Shown in pieces: positions 24,310 through 33,268 of a stretch of 64,000 nt of DNA. The notes beneath the pieces were generated by a model. That model was given only the letters and a program-made list of their open reading frames with translations. It was not told the DNA's origin and did not search any database. A program made the position numbers and the translations under genes. The DNA lies in contig NZ_JACOPD010000001.1 in NCBI RefSeq assembly GCF_014287955.1, forward strand, positions 62,001 through 126,000, given 5' to 3'. The stretch is from Lachnospira hominis (ex Liu et al. 2021). GTDB taxonomy: Bacteria > Bacillota > Clostridia > Lachnospirales > Lachnospiraceae. Numbering within the stretch: the stretch's first letter is position 1; every line of letters begins with the position of its first letter.

Positions 24310-26085
24310 TTATATTTTTTTAAAATCTTCAATCAGGCTGCCAAATACATTCAATGCATCCTGTATAACATCCGGCTTTGACATGTCAATTTTACAAAGT
24401 GAAAGAAGCTCAATCGGATGCATGCTGCTTCCTCCTTTAAGAAATTCCCTGTAACCATGAAGAACTTCTTTATCACCATTTATAATCTTTGTAGCTATGG
24501 CAACTGCTGCCGAAAATCCTGTTGCATACTGATATACATAAAATGGCGTATAAAAATGAGGTATTCTGGCCCACTCATATGCAATCTCTTCATCTATAAC
24601 CATATCTTTGCCGAAATATTTTTCATTAAGTTTTTTATATGTGCCACAGAGCGATTCTGCATTGAGAACTTCTCCATCCTGTGCCATGCGGTGTGTAATC
24701 ATCTCAAACTCTGCAAACATTGTCTGTCTGAAAAGTGTACCTTTAAACTGTTCAAGATAATGTCCGTAAAGATACTTTTTCTCCTCATCCGACTGGCTGT
24801 GTTTCAAGAGATAATCTATAAGTATTACCTCATTGCATGTCGATGCAACTTCCGCAACAAATATCTTATATCCTGCATAAGTATATGGCTGTGTCTCATT
24901 TGAATAATACGTATGCATTGCATGGCCTGTCTCATGGATAAGTGTAAATATGTCATTGAGCGTCTCTGTATAATTGAGAAATATATAAGGATGTGTTCCA
25001 TATGCTCCCCACGAAAATGCACCGCTTCTCTTGCCGTCATTTTCGTATACATCTACCCATCCGCTCTCATATCCTTTTTTAACCTGTGAAACATAATCAT
25101 CACCGAGTATTTTAAGTGCATCAAGAACAGTCTCTTTTGCATTTTCATATGAAACATTTACCGTATAATCAGATGTGAGCGGTGCGTATATATCATAAAA
25201 ATGAAGCTCATCGACACCAAGTGTCTTTTTTCTTAATGATACATAATCATGCATTTTATCAAGATTATTATTGACTGTATCTATAAGATTGGTATACACA
25301 CTCTCCGGTATAAATGAACCTGACAGATACATCTGAAGTGTAGACTCATAATTTCTTGCATTTGCAAAAAATACTGCCTGCTTTACGTTGCCATAGTATG
25401 ACGCTGCCAGCGTATTAATATATGACTTATACTGTCTGTAAAGTGCATAAAAAGCCTCTTTTCTTACATTTCTGTCCCTGCTTTCCATAAATACAGAAAA
25501 CCCTGCACTTGTAAGCTCCTTCTCATCGCCATGCTCATCATGTACTTTTCCAAACTTTACATCTGCATTATTAAATTTTGAAAAAATATCAGAAGGACTG
25601 TCAGCCATCTGTGATGCCATTGCAAGCAGCTTTTCCTCTTTTTGTGAACATGTATGCTCTTTTTTAGCAAGCATATCACAAAGAAGATGCCTGTATGGCT
25701 TTATCTTGTCACTGTCAAGAAATCGTGCAACTTTGTCATCATCAGCAGCCATTATCTCCGGCACAAGAAACGAATATTTTTCGCTCATCTTTACTGCGAG
25801 CATCTGTGCTTTGCCGGACATCTGCTGATAAGTACCATCAGATGTATCTTCATAATACCTCATAAATGCATATACATACAGTCTCTCAGTTATATAATCG
25901 TCTTTTTCAGATTCTGAAAGTGCATCCGCAAGTGTATCGGCACTGTCCATCACACATCCTTCAAAGCTGCTCTTTTCCTGTGTGCTTTTCAATGCTTTTT
26001 CATAATCATTATTCCACAGTTCATCACTGCTATACAAATCTTTGACACTCCATTTGTATTCGTCTGATATTTCACTTCTTTTCAA
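24310..26085 (-). CDS. pepF: Oligoendopeptidase F (M3B)
   Basis: 591 residues, normal length for PepF. The zinc site HETGHAMH is near residue 383, with the downstream glutamate region FVAEVASTCNEVILIDYLL. The N-terminal helical domain (WSVKDLYSSDELWNNDYEKA) matches the M3B group. It is a cytoplasmic metallopeptidase cutting peptides of about 7-17 residues, for protein turnover and peptide nutrition. It lies 29 bases after the DegV-family gene on the same strand, so the two may be co-transcribed. Confidence 0.95.
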   Translation of the reverse strand: MKRSEISDEYKWSVKDLYSSDELWNNDYEKALKSTQEKSSFEGCVMDSADTLADALSESEKDDYITERLYVYAFMRYYEDTSDGTYQQMSGKAQMLAVKMSEKYSFLVPEIMAADDDKVARFLDSDKIKPYRHLLCDMLAKKEHTCSQKEEKLLAMASQMADSPSDIFSKFNNADVKFGKVHDEHGDEKELTSAGFSVFMESRDRNVRKEAFYALYRQYKSYINTLAASYYGNVKQAVFFANARNYESTLQMYLSGSFIPESVYTNLIDTVNNNLDKMHDYVSLRKKTLGVDELHFYDIYAPLTSDYTVNVSYENAKETVLDALKILGDDYVSQVKKGYESGWVDVYENDGKRSGAFSWGAYGTHPYIFLNYTETLNDIFTLIHETGHAMHTYYSNETQPYTYAGYKIFVAEVASTCNEVILIDYLLKHSQSDEEKKYLYGHYLEQFKGTLFRQTMFAEFEMITHRMAQDGEVLNAESLCGTYKKLNEKYFGKDMVIDEEIAYEWARIPHFYTPFYVYQYATGFSAAVAIATKIINGDKEVLHGYREFLKGGSSMHPIELLSLCKIDMSKPDVIQDALNVFGSLIEDFKKI

Positions 26086-26114
26086 TTATGCCACACTCCA
26101 TATCTTTTATTTAT

Positions 26115-26993
26115 CTATTTATCCTCCGGAAGATATACCGAACAAGCTATTGCCAGTGCTCCATATCCAATATGGCATGCAACACTTAAAGACAGCGGAT
26201 CCATATGAAAATCAAGCTGTGGGTATTCTTCCTTAACAATCTCTGCCCATTCTTCTGCCTCTTCACGGTTGCCTGCATATGCAGCCTCCATATGTACTCT
26301 TCCTTTTTTGAAGCTGTCAGCAAATCTTTTTTCCATATCATCTGCCATTGCTTTTAACATAATCTTCTTAGCTGATGCCTTTCCTCTTGCTTTTGCATAA
26401 GCATCAAGCTTTTCTCCCTGTATCTGTAATACAGGATTAAGTCTTAAAACAGTTCCTATTGCTGCAGCGGCTGGCGTAATTCTTCCGCCTTTTTTAAGAT
26501 ATTTTAATGTGTCAAGTGTTATATATATGCTTGATTCCATCTTTTCTCTTTCAAGAATCTCTTTTATCTCAAGAGCACTGTAACCCTTTTTTGCAAGATT
26601 AAGTGCATCAATTACTGACTGTCTCTGCGTAACTGATATTCTCTGGTTATTGACTACATGAACCTTTCTGTCATACTCATCAGCAAGCATTGTAGCTGTC
26701 TGGCATGTTCCTGAAAGCCCGCTTGACATCGGTATGAATACTATCTCATCATAATCTTTCAAAAGCTTGTCAAAATATTCCTGAAGTTCCCCGACTGAAG
26801 GCTGCGATGTTGAAATATCAGCATCTTCCTGCAGTTTTTTGTAAAACTCTTCCTGTGTAAGATTGATATCTTCAAAATATTGCTCACCATCAATAAAAAA
26901 CGGCATAGGAATTACCGTAACTCCCATTTCTTTAGATTGTGCCTGTGTTATGCCGCTATTGCTGTCTGTAAGTATTGCAACTTTGTTGCTCAT
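26115..26993 (-). CDS. DegV-family fatty-acid binding protein
   Basis: 292 residues. Starts with the DegV signature VAILTDSNSGITQAQ, followed by VIPMPFFIDGEQYFED, TSQPSVGELQEYF, and the lipid-binding Ser in IPMSSGLSGTCQTA. Members (FakB type) bind a fatty acid and present it to the kinase FakA for incorporation into phospholipid; FakA is not in the window and most genomes have several DegV paralogues. Cytoplasmic. Probably co-transcribed with pepF downstream, without a clear functional link. Confidence 0.92.
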   Translation of the reverse strand: MSNKVAILTDSNSGITQAQSKEMGVTVIPMPFFIDGEQYFEDINLTQEEFYKKLQEDADISTSQPSVGELQEYFDKLLKDYDEIVFIPMSSGLSGTCQTATMLADEYDRKVHVVNNQRISVTQRQSVIDALNLAKKGYSALEIKEILEREKMESSIYITLDTLKYLKKGGRITPAAAAIGTVLRLNPVLQIQGEKLDAYAKARGKASAKKIMLKAMADDMEKRFADSFKKGRVHMEAAYAGNREEAEEWAEIVKEEYPQLDFHMDPLSLSVACHIGYGALAIACSVYLPEDK

Positions 26994-27050
26994 ATTTGCT
27001 TTACCCCTTTATTTATAATAATCTTCATAATAATCAATTTATCTTGTATA

Positions 27051-27079
27051 TTGTACCTTACTTTTTATTTTGCTACAAT
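27051..27079 (+). promoter_or_regulatory. Promoter of the GNAT acetyltransferase gene
   Basis: TTGTAC at 27051-27056, TACAAT at 27074-27079, spacing 17, about 45 bases before the ATG. Confidence 0.65.
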
Positions 27080-27123
27080 ACATTTATTCAAATTTTCAAC
27101 ATAAAAGCAGGGGAATTGGTAAT

Positions 27124-27831
27124 ATGACACAGATTATAAATGATTTTATAGATAAAAACGGATTTGATGCACCTTATGACATTGATGATACATGTATTAC
27201 ATCTTGTACCTTTGACAACGGCTGTCTTATCGGCTTTTGTGCAATCCGCGGAAATGAACTGACCGGCTTTGTTGCAGATTCTTACAGACATCATGGAATA
27301 TTCAGCCGTCTTGTCAGAACCGCCGCTGACAAGTTTTTTGTCAAAAACAGCGACAGTTTTTTGTACTTTGAAGCACCTTCATTTTATGAATCACTCATTA
27401 AAAAACACGACAATATAAAATATTATTACAGTGAATATCTTATGGAACTGGATTTTAATGATTATACACGTTTAAAATGTGCTGTTCCTGAGGGATTGCA
27501 TGAATATGAATCGTTTTTTTCAGATGATAATACTGATTATCTTTTATACATGAATGATGATGCTGCCGAGCCATGTGCGGTTTGTTCCATTGACTATGGC
27601 GAAAAACAGACCTGCATATATGATGTATATGTTGATGAAGATATGCGTAATAAAGGGGTTGGAACTTTTTTTATTGCCAATCTTTTAAATGATTATTTTG
27701 AAGACAATAAAAATCCGCTTGTTTTACAGGTCAGCAGCAAAAATGCCGCAGCCGTGAAGTTATACAAAAAAGCCGGATTTAATATAACTGAACAGCTTGA
27801 TTACTGTGCGTTATACAAAAACCCGGCTTAA
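27124..27831 (+). CDS. GNAT-family N-acetyltransferase
   Basis: 235 residues from ATG at 27124, preceded by AGGGGA. The C-terminal half is a GNAT domain: IYDVYVDEDMRNKGVGTFFI is the acetyl-CoA pyrophosphate-binding loop (R/Q-x-x-G-x-G/A type), then VSSKNAAAVKLYKKAGFNI. The first ~115 residues look like a second, degenerate GNAT half (FVADSYRHHGIFSRLV). Acceptor unknown. Transcribed alone, divergent from the DegV gene and convergent with dapB. Confidence 0.88.
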   Translation: MTQIINDFIDKNGFDAPYDIDDTCITSCTFDNGCLIGFCAIRGNELTGFVADSYRHHGIFSRLVRTAADKFFVKNSDSFLYFEAPSFYESLIKKHDNIKYYYSEYLMELDFNDYTRLKCAVPEGLHEYESFFSDDNTDYLLYMNDDAAEPCAVCSIDYGEKQTCIYDVYVDEDMRNKGVGTFFIANLLNDYFEDNKNPLVLQVSSKNAAAVKLYKKAGFNITEQLDYCALYKNPA

Positions 27832-27856
27832 TACTTTTAGCTAATATCCAGATTGC

Positions 27857-28618
27857 CTATTTTGACGCAATTACGTCTGTCATATCATACATTCCTGCCG
27901 GCTTTCCTGCAAGGAACTTGGCAGCTTCTATCGCACCTTTGGCAAATACTGATTTTGAATATGCTGTGTGAGTGAATTCTATAACTTCATCCTCACCGGC
28001 AAATATTACATCATGAACACCTACGATTGTTCCGCCACGGACTGCACTGATTCCGATTTCTTTAGGGTCACGCTTTTTATGTTCCTGGCTTCTGTCATAT
28101 TTATAATAGTATTCGTCTCCGGCAACCTCTTTGATTGCATCTGCGAGTGCAAGTGCTGTACCGCTCGGTGCATCAAGTTTCTGGTTGTGGTGTCTTTCAA
28201 CTATCTCTACGTCATAACCTGATGGTATAAATACCTTTGCGGCATCCTGTAAAAGTTTGAAAAGTGTATTGATACCAAGTGACATGTTAGCTGATTTTAA
28301 TACAGCAACTTTACATGCACTCTCTCTTACTTTGTCAAGCTGTTCCTTTGAAAGACCTGTAGTACATACAACAACAGGAATCTGTTTTTCCACACAATAG
28401 TCAAGAAGTGCATCTTCTGCTTTAGCAGATGCAAAATCAATGACTGCGTCTGCCTTTACATCGCAGTCTTTAATTGACGCAAATACAGGATATGTGTTAT
28501 GTCCGTCATCAAACGGGTCAATTCCTGCTACTATTTCTATATCATCATCTTTACTTACAAGGTCTGTTATAACTCTGCCCATATGGCCGTTACAGCCATG
28601 CATTATTACTCTGGTCAT
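27857..28618 (-). CDS. dapB: 4-hydroxy-tetrahydrodipicolinate reductase
   Basis: 253 residues. The NAD(P)-binding motif is HGCNGHMGRVI at the N-terminus; the substrate signature is VERHHNQKLDAPSGTALAL with the catalytic histidine pair and lysine; ISAVRGGTIVGVHDVIFAG is the typical C-terminal region. It performs the second step of the diaminopimelate/lysine branch. It follows dapA by 68 bases and so shares the lysine riboswitch. Diaminopimelate supplies peptidoglycan as well as lysine. Confidence 0.97.
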   Translation of the reverse strand: MTRVIMHGCNGHMGRVITDLVSKDDDIEIVAGIDPFDDGHNTYPVFASIKDCDVKADAVIDFASAKAEDALLDYCVEKQIPVVVCTTGLSKEQLDKVRESACKVAVLKSANMSLGINTLFKLLQDAAKVFIPSGYDVEIVERHHNQKLDAPSGTALALADAIKEVAGDEYYYKYDRSQEHKKRDPKEIGISAVRGGTIVGVHDVIFAGEDEVIEFTHTAYSKSVFAKGAIEAAKFLAGKPAGMYDMTDVIASK

Positions 28619-28686
28619 CTGTCTGCTCCTTATTTTCTGCGGTTTATATTATATTTTAATTATAACTGCTGCATTTTATTTGCTGT

Positions 28687-29574
28687 TTATGCAAGAATGC
28701 CATAATTTTTCATTGCTTTTTTAAGTCTTTCAAGATTTGCATCTTCCATTGGGCAAAGAGGCATTCTAAGTGGTCCTACTTCCATTCCCATAAGGTTAAG
28801 TGCATGCTTTACAGGAATCGGATTAACTTCACAGAACAGAGCATCTACAAGTTCAAGTACCTCAAACTGCATCTTTGCACTTCCTGCAACATCACCTGCA
28901 AAAAACTTTGCACATATATCATGTGTCTGCTTTGGTGCAACATTTGACAATACTGAAATTACACCCTTTGCACCGATTGACATAAGCGGAACGATAAGTC
29001 CGTCCTCGCCTGAATACATATCAAGGCATCCTTCTGCAAGTGCCATTGTCTTTGTCTCCTGTGCAAGATTGCCTGTTGCAGCCTTGATTGCAACGATATT
29101 ATCTACTTCCTTTGCAAGCTTTACTGCTGTCTCCGGCTGGATATTACAGCCTGTTCTTCCCGGAACATTATACATTATAATCGGAAGGTCGATTGACTTT
29201 GCTACTGCTGTGTAATGCTCTATAAGACCTTTCTGTGTTGCTTTGTTATAGTAAGGTGTAACAACAAGACACGCATCTACTCCTGCTTTCTGTGCTTCCT
29301 GTGAAAGGTATATTGCTGTTTCTGTACAGTTTGAACCTGTACCTGCAATAACAGGAACTCTCTTTTTAACATAATCAGCAGTAAATCGGATTGTCTCTAT
29401 GTGCTCCTCATGTGTGAGTGTTGAAGCTTCACCTGTTGTTCCGCATACAACAATGGCATCAGTTGAATTATTTATCTGATAATCAAGGAGTTCTCCCATT
29501 TTATCATAATTTACCTCACCGTTTTCTTTCATAGGTGTTACTATCGCAACGCCTGCACCTGTAAATATTGCCAT
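28687..29574 (-). CDS. dapA: 4-hydroxy-tetrahydrodipicolinate synthase
   Basis: 295 residues from ATG at 29574, with AGAAGG six bases before it; the frame extends upstream but into the leader terminator. A (beta/alpha)8 aldolase: CGTTGEASTL holds the catalytic threonine, MYNVPGRTG the tyrosine, and IVAIKAATGNL the Schiff-base lysine. It condenses pyruvate with aspartate semialdehyde at the entry to the lysine/diaminopimelate pathway. Controlled by the upstream lysine riboswitch and terminator. Confidence 0.97.
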   Translation of the reverse strand: MAIFTGAGVAIVTPMKENGEVNYDKMGELLDYQINNSTDAIVVCGTTGEASTLTHEEHIETIRFTADYVKKRVPVIAGTGSNCTETAIYLSQEAQKAGVDACLVVTPYYNKATQKGLIEHYTAVAKSIDLPIIMYNVPGRTGCNIQPETAVKLAKEVDNIVAIKAATGNLAQETKTMALAEGCLDMYSGEDGLIVPLMSIGAKGVISVLSNVAPKQTHDICAKFFAGDVAGSAKMQFEVLELVDALFCEVNPIPVKHALNLMGMEVGPLRMPLCPMEDANLERLKKAMKNYGILA

Positions 29575-29625
29575 CTTTTCCTTCTTTCTGCTGTAATACA
29601 GCTTTTCAAAACATAATTCAGAACA

Positions 29626-29657
29626 AAAAAGCCGGTCACGCAATGGACCAGCTTTTG
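29626..29657 (-). terminator. Riboswitch-controlled terminator of dapA
   Basis: AAAAGCTGGTC pairs with GACCGGCTTTT and is followed by T residues. It lies between the lysine aptamer and the dapA RBS and is the OFF structure when lysine is bound. Confidence 0.88.
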
Positions 29658-29680
29658 ATTATCATATAGATTATAATCTG

Positions 29681-29845
29681 TACGTAGCTCTCCATCTGCT
29701 GATGACAGTCGCAAAGCTATTGACTTTACGCCCAGCAAAACATCTGCGGCCGACATTTTACTTCGGCATCGTTTCCTTTCTTCCCTGCTTCAACTGCCTG
29801 CCGCGGCATCCATAGGAATACTGATAAACAATGCGACCTCTACTT
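29681..29845 (-). ncRNA. Lysine riboswitch (L box)
   Basis: On the minus strand the conserved blocks occur in order: AGAGGTCGC, AGTA, GGAAACGATGCCGAAG, GCTGGGC, AAAGTCAATAGCTTTGCGACTG and GGAGAGCTA closing P1. This is the five-way junction lysine aptamer. With the terminator at 29626-29657 it should stop transcription of dapA-dapB when lysine is abundant. Confidence 0.95.
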
Positions 29846-29865
29846 AAATTATCTGACTTATGTTG

Positions 29866-29894
29866 ACTATATCACTTAACACTTTTGATGTCAA
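29866..29894 (-). promoter_or_regulatory. dapA promoter
   Basis: TTGACA at 29889-29894 and TATAGT at 29866-29871, 17 bases apart, directly upstream of the lysine aptamer. Confidence 0.82.
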
Positions 29895-29927
29895 CTTATG
29901 GCGTTAAATAATCTTTATGAATTTATT

Positions 29928-30572
29928 CTATTCTTCGTCTTCAACAAAATCAATCTTACTTACAGACACTTCATAAGCAACTCGCTTCTCTGTCTCTTCC
30001 TCGTTGATTTTTTTCGTGTATTCACGGCTCTGGACTCTTCCCTGAACCTGAAGATGGCCTCCAACTTCTATTGTTGATGCGAATCTCGCATTTCGTCCCC
30101 ATGCGATACATGGTATGTAATCTGATTTGCCATACGGACGATTGACTGCGATTAATATATCGGCTATTTCTCTTCCGAGCGGAGTTTTCCTGTAAATCGG
30201 CGGCTTGCATACATATCCGTCAAGATATATCTGATTTGATTTTGACTGTTCCTGCGGCATGTCGTCATCTTCTACAAACTGAAGTTCTCTTACAAATATT
30301 GATAGTATCAGTTTGTTTTTAAGTCCCTCATGTCTGTTATAAGAACGGAACTGTCCTGATACTTCAATCTTCATGCCTCTGTAATCTTTTGTCACATCAA
30401 TAAGCCTTTCAGAAATCATAAGCGGTATGATATCAACCATATCACTAAGTCTGTCAACCGATACATTCACAAGGTAAAAGCCCTCTCCAAATACCTCATG
30501 GCTGAATTGGAACTCTGAGACCACCTCTCCAATAATACTAACCCTGTTGTTTTCAATCACCTTATCAAGCAT
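29928..30572 (-). CDS. Single-stranded DNA-binding protein-like, two OB folds
   Basis: 214 residues. The second half (from NQIYLDGYVCKPPIYRKTP) resembles an SSB OB fold: LGREIADILIAVNR, YIPCIAWGRNARF and GHLQVQGRVQSREY are standard SSB strands. The first ~105 residues (NNRVSIIGEVVSEFQFSHEV) look like another OB-type barrel. Canonical SSB has one OB fold and an acidic DDDIPF tail; here the tail is only EDEE. This double-OB form is common in Lachnospiraceae and may act in a specialised repair or competence role rather than as the main SSB; that is inference. Separate from dapA, with its own leader. Confidence 0.75.
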   Translation of the reverse strand: MLDKVIENNRVSIIGEVVSEFQFSHEVFGEGFYLVNVSVDRLSDMVDIIPLMISERLIDVTKDYRGMKIEVSGQFRSYNRHEGLKNKLILSIFVRELQFVEDDDMPQEQSKSNQIYLDGYVCKPPIYRKTPLGREIADILIAVNRPYGKSDYIPCIAWGRNARFASTIEVGGHLQVQGRVQSREYTKKINEEETEKRVAYEVSVSKIDFVEDEE

Positions 30573-30920
30573 AATGTATTTCTCCCTTCTTTTCCGGATA
30601 CATCCCCGGTATTGTGCTTTAATTTTGTGTTCTTAAAATGTATATGTATCAGTGATTCAGATTATTACAAAAAAATATGAATTTTTTATGTCCATTTTCA
30701 CGTTCAGAACACATTTTATAATTTTTTCATATTTTCACAATATAATTTAATAAAATTGTTCCTATAAATATACAATCACTTTTATATGTTCACTATTGTA
30801 ATTTGGTAATATTGTGATAGAATATAAAAGTTGCTAATTATATCTTACCCGCTATATTCTCTTTTTATTTGGGAATCCTTATATACGGAGATATTGCAGA
30901 ACTAAGAAAGGACTATAATT
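30573..30920. other. Divergent intergenic region between the SSB-like gene and typA
   Basis: 348 AT-rich bases without a credible gene. It holds the typA promoter (TTGTAA at 30796-30801, TAGAAT at 30818-30823, spacing 16) and presumably the promoter of the SSB-like gene. The typA leader is about 90 bases; no known RNA motif recognised. Confidence 0.6.
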
Positions 30921-32750
30921 ATGAAGACAAAGCGTGAAGACATACGTAACATTGCTATTATCGCTCACGTTGACCACGGTAAGACAACACTGGTTGACGA
31001 ACTTTTAAAGCAGAGCGGTACTTTCCGTGAGAATCAGGAAGTTGCAGAACGTGTGATGGACTCTAATGATATTGAAAGGGAACGTGGTATCACTATTCTT
31101 TCAAAAAATACAGCCATCACTTATAAAGACACAAAAATCAATATCATTGATACACCGGGCCATGCCGATTTCGGCGGAGAAGTTGAGCGAGTTCTCAAGA
31201 TGGTAAATGGTGTTATTCTTGTTGTTGATGCTTTTGAGGGTGTAATGCCTCAGACTAAGTTCGTACTCCAGAAGGCTCTTGACCTTGACCTGTCAGTTAT
31301 CGTTTGTATCAACAAGATTGACCGTCCCGAAGCAAGACCTAATGAAGTTATCGACGAAATACTTGAACTTTTCATTGACCTTGATGCCAATGAAGACCAG
31401 CTCGACTGCCCATTTATCTTTGCATCAGCAAAATCAGGTTATGCTATGGCAGACCTTAATGATGAAAGAAAAGACATGCAGCCATTATTTGAATGTATCG
31501 TTAATAACATTCCGGCACCTGAAGGTGACCCTGATGCTGACACACAGATGCTTATATCTACTATTGATTACAACGAATTCGTCGGCCGTATCGGTGTAGG
31601 TAAGATTGATAACGGCAGCCTCAAGGTTAATCAGGAAGTTATGATTGTAAACCATCATGACCCTTCTGTTAAGAAGAGAGTACGTGTAACAAAGCTCTAT
31701 ACTTTCAACGGACTTAACAAAGTTGAGGTAAACGAGGCATCATTTGGTGATATCGTAGCTGTATCAGGTATCGCAGATATCCATATCGGTGATACACTCT
31801 GTTCAGTTGACAATCCTGTTGCCATTCCGTTCCAGAAGATTTCAGAGCCTACTCTCTCTATGGACTTTATGGTTAATGACAGCCCTCTTGCCGGCAAGGA
31901 AGGCAAGTTTGTAACATCAAGACATATCCGTGACAGACTTTTCAGGGAATTAAATACTGATGTCAGCCTTCGTGTCGAGGATAATCCGGGTTCTGAAAAT
32001 TCATTCAAGGTTTCAGGACGAGGCGAACTTCATCTTTCTGTTCTTATTGAAAATATGAGACGTGAAGGATATGAATTTGCCGTAAGTAAAGCAGAAGTTT
32101 TATATCATACTGATGAGCGTGGCAGAAAGCTTGAGCCAATGGAACTTGCTTATATTGATGTTCCTGACGAATTCTCAGGTTCTGTAATCCAGAAGCTCAG
32201 CCAGAGAAAGGGTGAACTTCTTGGAATGACACCTATCAATGGTGGTTATACAAGATTACAGTTCTCTATCCCTTCAAGAGGACTTATCGGTTACCGTGGC
32301 GAATTCCTTACAGATACTAAAGGTAATGGTATCATCAATACTTCATTTGAAGGATACGAACCATATAAGGGTGATATTTCATACAGAAAGACCGGTTCCC
32401 TTATTGCATATGAAGATGGTGAAGCTGTAACTTACGGTCTTTTCAACGCACAGGACCGCGGTACTCTTTTCATCGGACCGGGTGAGAAGGTTTATGCCGG
32501 TATGATTGTCGGCGAAAACCCACGTACAGAGGATATTGAGGTAAACGTATGTAAGACAAAGCACCTTACTAACACACGTTCTTCAAGTGCCGATGAAGCA
32601 TTAAGACTCGTTCCGCCTAAGATTTTAAGTCTTGAGCAGGCTCTTGATTATATTGATACAGATGAACTTCTCGAAGTTACACCTAATCATTTAAGAATCC
32701 GTAAAAAGATTCTTGATTCAACATTAAGATACAGAGCAAATAAAAAATAA
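30921..32750 (+). CDS. typA: Ribosome-associated GTPase TypA/BipA
   Basis: 609 residues, full length. Translation-factor GTPase motifs: [14 protein letters not shown] (G1), RERGITI (G2), DTPGHADF (G3), [10 protein letters not shown] (G4) and the SAKSGYA region (G5). EF-G-like domains follow, with the TypA-specific C-terminal domain ([20 protein letters not shown] and [17 protein letters not shown]). It acts on the ribosome in large-subunit assembly and stress adaptation. GAAAGGAC precedes the ATG. Transcribed alone or with the XRE gene that follows, which has its own promoter. Confidence 0.97.
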   Translation: MKTKREDIRNIAIIAHVDHGKTTLVDELLKQSGTFRENQEVAERVMDSNDIERERGITILSKNTAITYKDTKINIIDTPGHADFGGEVERVLKMVNGVILVVDAFEGVMPQTKFVLQKALDLDLSVIVCINKIDRPEARPNEVIDEILELFIDLDANEDQLDCPFIFASAKSGYAMADLNDERKDMQPLFECIVNNIPAPEGDPDADTQMLISTIDYNEFVGRIGVGKIDNGSLKVNQEVMIVNHHDPSVKKRVRVTKLYTFNGLNKVEVNEASFGDIVAVSGIADIHIGDTLCSVDNPVAIPFQKISEPTLSMDFMVNDSPLAGKEGKFVTSRHIRDRLFRELNTDVSLRVEDNPGSENSFKVSGRGELHLSVLIENMRREGYEFAVSKAEVLYHTDERGRKLEPMELAYIDVPDEFSGSVIQKLSQRKGELLGMTPINGGYTRLQFSIPSRGLIGYRGEFLTDTKGNGIINTSFEGYEPYKGDISYRKTGSLIAYEDGEAVTYGLFNAQDRGTLFIGPGEKVYAGMIVGENPRTEDIEVNVCKTKHLTNTRSSSADEALRLVPPKILSLEQALDYIDTDELLEVTPNHLRIRKKILDSTLRYRANKK

Positions 32751-32770
32751 AAAAATTTTTAAAATACCAC

Positions 32771-32799
32771 TTTTCAAGGCAATGTTTTTATTGTATAAT
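32771..32799 (+). promoter_or_regulatory. Promoter of the XRE regulator gene
   Basis: TTTTCA at 32771-32776 and a perfect TATAAT at 32794-32799, spacing 17. The -35 box is weak. Confidence 0.5.
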
Positions 32800-32883
32800 G
32801 CAAATAAATAAAAAACATTCCGTTGATAAAATCCACTGTGATTTTGTCTGGTGAAAATACGCATTACTGGAGGTTATAAGATA

Positions 32884-33207
32884 ATGGAAAGCGATTTAGG
32901 AGCAAAAGTTAAAAAGTTAAGAATTTCTCACGGATTAACACAGGAAGATGTTGCAAAGGCACTCGATGTTACTCCTGGATACATCAGCAATGTTGAAAAT
33001 GGAAGAAACCTTATGACATTAAGAATGTTATCATATTATGCTGAACTTACAGGTGTATCTCTTGATTACCTTGCAGGCAGTGTTGATAAGAGCTATCAGA
33101 ATACAGCTCTTGACAATGAGATTATGCAGATTGTCCAGAAGCTTGATGCTGATACAAAGGAGAAGCTTATCTCAACTCTTAGAATCTGGGAAAAGAAAGA
33201 AGCTTAA
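32884..33207 (+). CDS. XRE-family helix-turn-helix regulator
   Basis: 107 residues from ATG at 32884 (GGAGG ten bases before). The helix-turn-helix is residues ~5-60: LGAKVKKLRISHGLTQEDVA, LDVTPGYISNVENGRN. The remaining ~45 residues form a helical tail (MQIVQKLDADTKEKLISTLR), probably for dimerisation, as in small SinR/Xre-type repressors. Targets unknown. Located between typA and the convergent ABC exporter gene. Confidence 0.9.
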   Translation: MESDLGAKVKKLRISHGLTQEDVAKALDVTPGYISNVENGRNLMTLRMLSYYAELTGVSLDYLAGSVDKSYQNTALDNEIMQIVQKLDADTKEKLISTLRIWEKKEA

Positions 33208-33228
33208 TTTATCTTTTATAATATTAAT

Positions 33229-33251
33229 GGCTGTGCAGATATTGCACAGCC
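33229..33251. terminator. Terminator between XRE gene and ABC exporter gene
   Basis: GGCTGTGCA pairs with TGCACAGCC, followed on the plus strand by seven T. Mainly serves the XRE gene; on the minus strand an AT-rich stretch follows. Confidence 0.88.
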
Positions 33252-33268
33252 ATTTTTTTCTGAATTTA

